The position numbers and the translations under genes are program-made. Source: Verrucomicrobia bacterium UBA1211 (GTDB taxonomy: Bacteria > Verrucomicrobiota > Kiritimatiellia > RFP12 > UBA1067). Taken from it: a stretch of DNA of 11,128 bases. Positions 7,001-11,128 of this stretch are shown here, in pieces (the first letter of the stretch is position 1; each line of letters opens with the position of its first letter). Below the pieces are notes generated by a model. That model searched no databases, was not told the DNA's origin, and saw only the letters and a program-made list of their open reading frames with translations. The DNA lies in NCBI GenBank assembly GCA_002309585.1, contig DBXN01000066.1:1-11128 (forward strand), read 5' to 3'.

Positions 7001-7987
7001 CTGGATCTCCGGTTGACCTCCCCCCGTGAATACAACGGGGCCGTTTCCGATCATCTGGTCACGATCGACTTCACGGGCTGGCGGTATATCGAGCTGTTGG
7101 CGCGGGAACGCGATGCCGCCGGAACGGAGGATGTCCCGTGGCCGCACGGCGGTCTCTATGCGGTCTATCGGAATCGGTTGGATCTTCAGCATATCGACAG
7201 CGTCACGCTCTATCTGGGCGGGATACCGGCGGGGGGCGGCACCGATATCGCGGTTTCAGAGATCAAGGCGCTCCGCGTCCAACGGCCCGCGCTGGAGGGC
7301 CTCTCGCTTCAGATCAACGGAACGGACTATCCGCTGCCCTTCCCGCTGAAGGCCGGCGAGTACGCGGAACGGACCGCGGGCCGGTGGATCCGGTACAGCG
7401 AAGTCGGCGACATCCTGGCAGTGGCCGGAACGGAGGGAACGCCCCGGCTTCTCCAGGGGAACAACACCGTTTCACTCGCCCTCCGCGCCACAGGAAAGGG
7501 GGTGATCCCGCGCGCGGAGGTGACCCTCTTCGGCCTTGAACCCGCCTTTCCCGCCCTGCGGCAAACGCTTGCGCCCGAGGAAAAACGCGCGCTCGCCTAC
7601 GAGGCGATGGAACCGGTCACCTACGCGCCCGCCATCGGGTCCGACGCGCTGCCCACGCTCGCCATTCGGCCCGGAGAGGCGGCGCGGGTGGAGTTCACCT
7701 GCCTCGGCCCCATCTCCCCCTTCACCTTGGCGATCGGCGACGAGACGCGCCGCTTCCCCGTCACCCTCCGCGGGGGTGACCGGTTGATCTGCGGGAGCGA
7801 CGGCGCCTGGCGGGTGCTGGATGCCAAGCGGAACGAACGCGAGCGGGGAACGTTGGCGTCGCCTTTTCCCGCCTTCTCCCACTCACAGCCGATGCGCCTG
7901 ACGGCGGACGATCCGCCAAGCGCCCGCGCGCGGTTGAATATCGTTAAGCGGTATATTGGGGAACGGGAGGGAAGGTTAAAAGATTAA
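4094..7987 (+). CDS. Large exported LamG-domain, TIM-barrel glycoside-hydrolase-like protein
   Basis: This 1297-residue protein starts with a signal peptide (residues 1-22, cleavage after VASA). A LamG/concanavalin-like domain (about 24-225) begins LAHWPFDEGEGG and ends LMDDLRFY. A beta-rich region (about 235-440) leads into a probable (beta/alpha)8 barrel (about 455-830), with IHIHGWWE at 474-481, IYFDGSEG at 659-666 (D662 a plausible nucleophile) and LNESSCHG at 692-699 (E694 a plausible acid/base). An insert at 545-623 (IRIGTEVIQYT, GCKRGAFGT) interrupts the barrel. A galactose-binding/CBM-like region (about 885-1060) and further beta domains follow. The layout recalls clan GH-D alpha-galactosidase-like proteins, but I cannot assign a GH family or substrate. 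Start: the frame is open to 3989, but ATG 4094 follows GGGAG and begins the signal peptide. The last residues (about GEREGRLKD) are encoded by an intergenic repeat. Confidence 0.82.
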   Translation: MKRWNRVCLYVWMAVGAWVASADPALLAHWPFDEGEGGIARDSAAQSLEAELDPGIEWVEGAFGTALAFPGNGPQVLLPPIPGLDGSDRFSLSLWAAWDETDGQYPNLLTSEAWSPNGLMLFMNDGALSFRLGCRAPKWVETGVTLIPSVETGRWRHLCATFSRPDLTLYLDGVPVGRERWDHPLAVQGIRLGGWFSDVTHRGLMDDLRFYADALPAESVRALAADPRYRETARRVISSVPRVVSPVLTSEGRHATLVIDGKGRIASLRERATGRELVGRLQPMVRVERADGSRLSVCDMRPAAEPGRLTAIFPRGAGSVDLSVRPFEGGWTFRVEAVDVRDAKRLTFCLLTPLCGTWRGEMANLVSDPDSGVALRAYELPSEMSVQHGTLRVTADLTRGLTGWRAGLCAGPRATLTEQLRAMAREAGVPTSRLGGPWVADAPEARGSYLFADLSHASADDWIALAERGGFSTIHIHGWWERLGHYPVNTRLFPKGLDDMRDTVERIHAAGLRAGIHTLTACIDPMDAWITPVCSTNLLAWHRYTLARPMEPADTEITVTECPIAMHDRVFTYFSNGNAIRIGTEVIQYTDIRRDPPYAFTGCKRGAFGTRPAAHAAGEPADYLQQRYYAFYPAPGSPTAEALADRIAEVFNTCSCDQIYFDGSEGMMSRYGIDAMRHAIFSRLDPDRHAVLNESSCHGAHNWWFHSRIGAWDHPVWGAKRFHDRHVRDTVRASRLANLLEPQMGWWAPRRADTAARGHFLDEMEYFAAKNAAIDAAMSIQGVNVSYEPLPVGIERQITVMGWYERFRLARAFAPGVRERLGEPGAEFRLRQDGDGIWRLTPVTVSTRRVSGPAATGWPVSAPAAMPVDFRVEALDAAMPYTTDACVSLIHAEMLAGFSTQTGSGGRLAIATSDDTAHGPAIRIQAAADGSGEGRGWGAVKRAIPHPYLSIDGTGAFGCWIKGDGSGATLDLRLTSPREYNGAVSDHLVTIDFTGWRYIELLARERDAAGTEDVPWPHGGLYAVYRNRLDLQHIDSVTLYLGGIPAGGGTDIAVSEIKALRVQRPALEGLSLQINGTDYPLPFPLKAGEYAERTAGRWIRYSEVGDILAVAGTEGTPRLLQGNNTVSLALRATGKGVIPRAEVTLFGLEPAFPALRQTLAPEEKRALAYEAMEPVTYAPAIGSDALPTLAIRPGEAARVEFTCLGPISPFTLAIGDETRRFPVTLRGGDRLICGSDGAWRVLDAKRNERERGTLASPFPAFSHSQPMRLTADDPPSARARLNIVKRYIGEREGRLKD

Positions 7988-8100
7988 AAGGTTAAAGGGT
8001 TAAAAGCCCCTCCTCCGCGTGAGCGCGGGAATGGAAAACTTTAATGATGGCTGGTGTCCGAAGTCTTGTGGCTGAATGGTAATTCGGACATCAGACTTCT
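7958..8100 (+). repeat. composite intergenic repeat, copy B
   Basis: Module order is R4 (7958-8006), R1 with the hairpin CCGCG-TGAG-CGCGG (8001-8038), R3b (8058-8082, one mismatch to copy A over 25 bp), then R3a inverted (8083-8099, one mismatch over 17 bp). Because R3a is inverted relative to copy A, R3b and R3a form a perfect 8-bp stem here: TGTCCGAA (8056-8063) with TTCGGACA (8083-8090). R4 overlaps the 3' end of the glycosidase gene and supplies its TAA stop. The 7988-8228 gap holds this element, a promoter and a leader. Confidence 0.78.
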
Positions 8101-8118
8101 GTTCCATTCCCATGCCGA

Positions 8119-8147
8119 TTGACCTTCGGTGTGGATTATTATATGAT
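8119..8147 (+). promoter_or_regulatory. sigma70-like promoter of the cysteine peptidase gene
   Basis: TTGACC (8119-8124) and TATGAT (8142-8147) are spaced by 17 bp, each 5 of 6 to consensus. This is the best promoter match in the window. Transcription would start near 8154, giving a ~75-nt leader before the ATG at 8229. Confidence 0.6.
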
Positions 8148-8169
8148 GGGGATACTTTTTTAGGGGCTC

Positions 8170-8197
8170 CCGGATTGGCAAAGTGGCCATGACCCGG
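8170..8197 (+). other. possible stem-loop in the leader of the peptidase gene
   Basis: TGGC (8176-8179) and GCCA (8186-8189) form an inner stem around AAAGTG. CCGG (8170-8173) can pair with CCGG (8194-8197) outside it. The ribosome site AAGGAG (8215-8220) lies 18 bp downstream. It matches no riboswitch I know; it may simply be a stable leader. Confidence 0.3.
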
Positions 8198-8228
8198 AAG
8201 TCGCGCAAGACAGTAAGGAGACGTAAGG

Positions 8229-9242
8229 ATGCGGCGAAAACAGATAATCATCGGATATGCGGTTCTTTTGGCGGCCCTGACCGGGTGGGGATTGCCCCAA
8301 TCGGCATCCGTTCTGCCGCCGGCGGTTGTTGAACGGTTGACCGACCGCCTGCCCGCCGCCATCACGCCGCTTCCGATGTCGGGGGACATCAAGATTCTGC
8401 CCTCCTTCTCCGCGACGCGGCCGTTTGTCGACCGGCGAAACGCGGTGATGCTCGGGGAGGAGCCCTTTTCCCTCATCTCGATCGCCAAGGATGGCCGTTC
8501 CCTTGAGATGGCGGTGCCGGTCAAGCCGGATGCGGGCAAATACACCAACCGCTGGTTTCGGACCGAAGAGGTGCTGGGCAAGGTGAATTGGAAACCGGAG
8601 GAGTACACGACCGCCTGCCAGCACCTGCTCTATCTCAACCGGGGCAAACAGGCGGTGGAGCTGATCGGGGCGCTTGAGAAGGATACATGGTGCGTCTCCC
8701 TCGGAACGGTGGTTCTCGGCAAGGTGACTTACCGGTTGCTCCAGGTGCACGGCGATTATGAGGCGTGCGGGGTTGCGAACGCCGCCCGCCTCTTCCTTGC
8801 CCGCGAGGCGCCGCCGGTGAAGACGCAGGCGGAATACAACACCCGCGCGGCGGAACTTTTGGCGGAGCACGCCTACCGGCAGGGCCGTCCCTGGGGAACG
8901 ATGAAACCCGCGCTGCTGACGAAAGAGGGCGCGTTCGAGTGCGCGGCAATGGCGTCGGATTTCGCCCGTTACATGTTTGGGACCGGGCTGTACGCCGGCG
9001 AGAAGTTCACCGATCCCTCGGAAGTGCGGGCTGGCGATATCATCCATTTCAAGTCCCACTTCATCGCCGTGGTGTTTCGCGGTAAGGGCGGCCAGCTCCA
9101 CACGATCGAAGGCAACATGAACAGCGTCGTCAACCAGTCCAAAACCTACTATTCGGTCAAAAACGGTAAAATCTACGCCGGCGGCAAACCCCAGGAGTTC
9201 GATTACGGCCGGCACAACTGGGGTGGGAAGGTTGAGCGTTGA
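8229..9242 (+). CDS. Exported NlpC/P60- or CHAP-like cysteine peptidase/amidase candidate
   Basis: The 337-residue protein begins with a signal peptide (MRRKQIIIGYAVLLAALTGW, cleavage near residue 25; no lipobox). A beta-rich, possibly SH3-like region follows (about 45-115). The C-terminal third looks like a papain-fold NlpC/P60 or CHAP domain: C238 starts a helix (FECAAMASDFARYMFG), AGDIIHF precedes H277 in SHFIAVV, and HTIEGN (E294, N296) could give the third catalytic residue. The motif order Cys-His-polar is that of peptidoglycan-cleaving cysteine amidases; here it would act in the periplasm or outside. ATG 8229 has the ribosome site AAGGAG eight bases upstream. The TGA stop lies inside a GTTGAG repeat. 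Downstream is an exported protein with a chagasin-type inhibitor domain. Family assignment rests on motif pattern only; the middle region (116-230) is unrecognised. Confidence 0.7.
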   Translation: MRRKQIIIGYAVLLAALTGWGLPQSASVLPPAVVERLTDRLPAAITPLPMSGDIKILPSFSATRPFVDRRNAVMLGEEPFSLISIAKDGRSLEMAVPVKPDAGKYTNRWFRTEEVLGKVNWKPEEYTTACQHLLYLNRGKQAVELIGALEKDTWCVSLGTVVLGKVTYRLLQVHGDYEACGVANAARLFLAREAPPVKTQAEYNTRAAELLAEHAYRQGRPWGTMKPALLTKEGAFECAAMASDFARYMFGTGLYAGEKFTDPSEVRAGDIIHFKSHFIAVVFRGKGGQLHTIEGNMNSVVNQSKTYYSVKNGKIYAGGKPQEFDYGRHNWGGKVER

Positions 9243-9333
9243 GGGTTGAGGAAACGGGAATGGGAGTGACGCGTGTCCCTTAACCTTTTAACCCTTTAAC
9301 CTTTTCATCTTTTAACCTTCCCTCCCGTTCCCC
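9238..9333 (-). repeat. composite intergenic repeat, copy C (R4 inverted)
   Basis: R2 (GTTGAGGGTTGAG) at 9238-9250 matches 3920-3932 exactly and overlaps the TGA stop of the peptidase gene. R4 lies at 9285-9333 on the minus strand; its complement matches 7958-8006 at 48 of 49 positions. The 9243-9440 gap otherwise holds a possible promoter and a dyad before the next gene. I see no strong rho-independent terminator. Confidence 0.78.
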
Positions 9334-9352
9334 TTTCTCTTCAACTTTCCGC

Positions 9353-9381
9353 TTGAGAGGGCGGGGTGAATCTTTTACACT
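9353..9381 (+). promoter_or_regulatory. possible sigma70-like promoter of the inhibitor-rsmD-coaD unit
   Basis: TTGAGA (9353-9358) and TACACT (9376-9381) are spaced by 17 bp; the -35 matches at 5 of 6 and the -10 at 4 of 6. The -10 overlaps the left arm of the dyad at 9373-9413. It is the only likely promoter before the three overlapping genes. Confidence 0.4.
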
Positions 9382-9413
9382 ATTCGGTGATTGTTTTCGA
9401 AAACGGTGTAAAA
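9373..9413 (+). promoter_or_regulatory. dyad symmetry upstream of the inhibitor gene (operator or leader hairpin)
   Basis: TTTTACAC (9373-9380) and GTGTAAAA (9406-9413) are a perfect 8-bp inverted repeat around a 25-bp interval that itself contains the 10-bp palindrome TTTTCGAAAA (9394-9403). The dyad ends 27 bp before the ATG at 9441 and overlaps the putative -10. It could bind a regulator or fold in the mRNA; the sequence does not decide. Confidence 0.45.
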
Positions 9414-9440
9414 GGACATACACATACGAAGGAGGTTACG

Positions 9441-10199
9441 ATGAAGCGAGCGGTAGGAATCGGATTGGCGTTGGGTTTGGCGGCGGTGGCCACATGGTCG
9501 AACGGGCAGGGCCCCCGTCCGAAGAGTCCGAATGACCGAGGGGCCCCCCCTCCGCAGATGCATCAGCCGGGACGGCCCGGCGGTGCGCCGGTGGCGAAAC
9601 CGGCTCCCGCGAAGCCCATTCCGAAACCGGCTCCGAAACCGGCTCCTGTCGCCAAGCCCGCTCCGAAACCGGCGCCGAAACCGGCGCCTGGCCCGTCCCA
9701 TCACGGTCCTGCGGCTAAACCCGCGCCCGGTCCGTCCCATCACGGTCCGTCCCATCACATCGTGGACCGCGCGCCGGGTTATCGGCCGGGACACTACAAC
9801 CATCCGCTGGCGCGGCCGTTCGCGGACCGGAACCACTACAAGGGATGGGTCGCGATCCGTCCGGGCTACCGGTACCAGATGGGCACGCTGGTCGATTCGA
9901 TGAGTGCGTTGCTCTTCTTGAACGGGCAGCGGAATATCGCGTTTCAGTTTGAGGAGAGTCTGGGGACCGGTTACGAGTGGTTCGTCCGGTGCGATCCGGC
10001 CTACTGCGCGGTGTCGGTGACCCATCAGCAGACCCGGAGTTTCTTCGGTCTGGTTGGCGGTCCGACCTATGCGGACATTAACATCCAGGGGATCTATCCC
10101 GGCGACACGGTGGTGGAGCTGATCTATGCGCGCCGTTGGGAGTGGGAGCGCGGGGTCGCGCCGCTGAAGGTGGTGCAGGTCTATCTCCAGATCCGGTAA
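9441..10199 (+). CDS. Exported Pro/Ala/Lys-rich protein with C-terminal chagasin-type (I42) protease-inhibitor domain
   Basis: The 252-residue protein starts with a signal peptide (about residues 1-23). A low-complexity linker (about 45-110) of KPAP units and two GPSHHGP repeats (84-90, 97-103) follows. The C-terminal ~120 residues carry the three inhibitory loops of chagasin-family cysteine-protease inhibitors in the right order: GTGYEW at 175-180 (family NPTTGYxW), GLVGGPTY at 203-210 (family GxxG loop) and YARRWEW around 230-235 (family RPW). C184 and C189 might form a disulphide. Family members block papain-like peptidases by wedging these loops into the active site. The ATG at 9441 follows the strong site AAGGAGG. 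The preceding gene encodes a predicted secreted cysteine peptidase. The gene ends in TAATG, overlapping rsmD by one base, so translation is probably coupled. Confidence 0.78.
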   Translation: MKRAVGIGLALGLAAVATWSNGQGPRPKSPNDRGAPPPQMHQPGRPGGAPVAKPAPAKPIPKPAPKPAPVAKPAPKPAPKPAPGPSHHGPAAKPAPGPSHHGPSHHIVDRAPGYRPGHYNHPLARPFADRNHYKGWVAIRPGYRYQMGTLVDSMSALLFLNGQRNIAFQFEESLGTGYEWFVRCDPAYCAVSVTHQQTRSFFGLVGGPTYADINIQGIYPGDTVVELIYARRWEWERGVAPLKVVQVYLQIR

Positions 10200-10774
10200 T
10201 GCGCATTTCGGGCGGCGAGTGGTGCGGGCGGCGGCTGAAGGTGCCGCCCGGCGAGAAGGTTCGGCCGACGCAGGACCGGGTTCGGGAGGCACTCTTCTCG
10301 ATGCTGGTCGATTACGTGGCGGAGGGGTTCTGGCTGGACCTCTTCGCCGGATCCGGTTCGGTCGGGTTCGAGGCGCTCAGCCGCGGGGCGAGGCGGGTCA
10401 TCTGGGTGGAGAAGGATCCCCGCAACGTCCAGCTCATCAAGGAAAATGGCGTGTTGGTGGGGGTTTCGGACGGGGAGGTTATCCGCGCGGACGCCCTCCG
10501 GTGGCTCCAGACGGCCGGGCGGGGGCTGAAGGCGGATGTCGCCTTCGCCGATCCGCCCTATGTGGTCGGGCGGGAGCAGGGCTTCGCCGGGCTGATGGCC
10601 GCCGCCGCCGAGCATGACGCGGTCCGTCCCGGCGGGCTTTTCATCGCGGAGATGCCGATCGCCAAGTCGGTGGAGGCGATTCCCGGATGGGAACTGTTGC
10701 GGGACCGCGTGTATGGGCATACCCGGCTGGGCATCTACCGGCGGGAAGAGGTGGAAGAAACAGATGAGAAGTGA
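10199..10774 (+). CDS. rsmD: 16S rRNA (guanine(966)-N2)-methyltransferase RsmD
   Basis: This 191-residue protein is a typical full-length RsmD, an SAM-dependent enzyme that methylates N2 of G966 in 16S rRNA during 30S assembly in the cytoplasm. It begins MRISGGEWCGRRLKVP and has the RsmD signature RPTQDRVREALF (22-33), SAM motif I DLFAGSGSVGFEAL (47-60), an acidic residue after the next strand (E71) and catalytic motif IV DPPY (118-121). The start is the ATG at 10199, sharing one base with the TAA of the inhibitor gene; the frame is open upstream but those residues do not belong to the family. The 3' end overlaps coaD by 11 bp. The rsmD-coaD pair is a widespread conserved arrangement. Confidence 0.96.
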   Translation: MRISGGEWCGRRLKVPPGEKVRPTQDRVREALFSMLVDYVAEGFWLDLFAGSGSVGFEALSRGARRVIWVEKDPRNVQLIKENGVLVGVSDGEVIRADALRWLQTAGRGLKADVAFADPPYVVGREQGFAGLMAAAAEHDAVRPGGLFIAEMPIAKSVEAIPGWELLRDRVYGHTRLGIYRREEVEETDEK

Positions 10775-11128
10775 GGCCGTATATCCCGGAACGTTCGATC
10801 CCCTGACCATGGGGCATTTCGATCTGTTGCAGCGGAGCGCGATGCTGTTTGATCGGGTGACCATCGTCGTGGCGGGGGTTTCCATGAAGGCGACCAGCAT
10901 GTTCGACATCAACGAGCGGCTGGAGATGATCCGGGAGAGCGTCGAGGCGGCGAAGATTCGGAATGTGGCGATCGACCGGCTGGATTGCCTGCTGGTCGAT
11001 TACTGCCGGCAGCACAAGATCGGGGTGGTGGTTCGGGGGCTCCGGGTCTACTCCGATTTCGAATACGAGTTCCAGATGGCGCTGACCAACCGGAAACTCG
11101 CCCCGGAGATCGAGACGTTGTTCATGAT
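10764..11128 (+). CDS. coaD: Phosphopantetheine adenylyltransferase CoaD, partial
   Basis: The first 121 residues are present; the C-terminus lies beyond the right edge. CoaD transfers AMP from ATP to 4'-phosphopantetheine to give dephospho-CoA, the penultimate step of coenzyme A synthesis, in the cytoplasm. The nucleotidyltransferase signature is clear: YPGTFDPLTMGHFD (7-20) with the T-x-G-H motif at 15-18, K42, and RGLR (91-94) followed by DFEYEFQMALTNRKLAP (98-114), which form the substrate and ATP sites in the family. The ATG at 10764 overlaps the rsmD end by 11 bp and begins right before the conserved first strand, so the start is firm. A purine-rich stretch (GGAAGAAAC) lies just upstream. 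Confidence 0.96.
   Translation, partial: MRSEAVYPGTFDPLTMGHFDLLQRSAMLFDRVTIVVAGVSMKATSMFDINERLEMIRESVEAAKIRNVAIDRLDCLLVDYCRQHKIGVVVRGLRVYSDFEYEFQMALTNRKLAPEIETLFM

Noticed and set aside
4895..7192. Two minus-strand open frames (347 and 378 codons) inside the glycosidase gene
   Set aside because: The translations are Arg/Gly/Pro-rich with no recognisable fold, and the plus-strand frame carries LamG and barrel motifs throughout. They are shadows.
8161..8220. Cyclic-di-GMP (GEMM) or cobalamin-type riboswitch in the peptidase leader
   Set aside because: GGCAAAG and CGCGCAAG look superficially similar to GEMM elements but lie in the wrong order and the leader is too short for the conserved core.
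8160..9215. Minus-strand open frame of 351 codons opposite the peptidase gene
   Set aside because: The plus strand has promoter, ribosome site, signal peptide and catalytic motif pattern; the opposite frame has none.
9580..9770. KPAP/GPSHHGP coding repeats as a CRISPR or tandem DNA repeat array
   Set aside because: They are irregular, in frame and coding for a Pro/Ala/Lys linker; no spacer structure is present.

Overview
This is a GC-rich window with one minus-strand operon at the left (1-2094) and six plus-strand genes to its right (2483-11128). Gene content suggests an anaerobic, fermentative, polysaccharide-degrading bacterium. An NADH-linked [FeFe]-hydrogenase-type electron module sits beside a 1297-residue secreted LamG/TIM-barrel glycosidase-like protein. 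That mix fits the PVC superphylum (Kiritimatiellota/Lentisphaerota-like), but this placement is inference, because the window holds no rRNA or other phylogenetic marker.

Layout. The minus-strand operon reads NuoE-like (2094-1609), GHKL ATPase (1597-1055), HndB-like 2Fe-2S protein (991-602), NuoF-like (587 to beyond the left edge). This is the accessory set of an NAD(P)-dependent, probably electron-bifurcating, [FeFe] hydrogenase; the catalytic subunit would lie left of the window. A good sigma70-like promoter (2171-2199, minus) serves it. A divergent promoter (2418-2446, plus) serves an orphan ABC-2-type permease-like membrane protein (2483-3859). Between the two promoters lies a nested inverted-repeat element (2203-2419).

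Next come the large exported glycosidase-like protein (4094-7987), an exported NlpC/P60- or CHAP-like cysteine peptidase/amidase candidate (8229-9242) with a clear promoter, and an exported Pro/Ala/Lys-rich protein ending in a chagasin-type (I42) cysteine-protease-inhibitor domain (9441-10199). The inhibitor gene overlaps rsmD (10199-10774) by one base, and rsmD overlaps coaD (10764 to the right edge), so these three probably form one transcription unit.

The most unusual structure is a family of modular intergenic repeats at 3857-4032, 7958-8100 and 9238-9333, with related words at 2203-2419. Shared modules occur in different orders and orientations. One pair is a 49-bp inverted repeat with 48 matches that flanks the cysteine peptidase gene. 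In all three plus-strand genes followed by an element, the stop codon lies inside the repeat.
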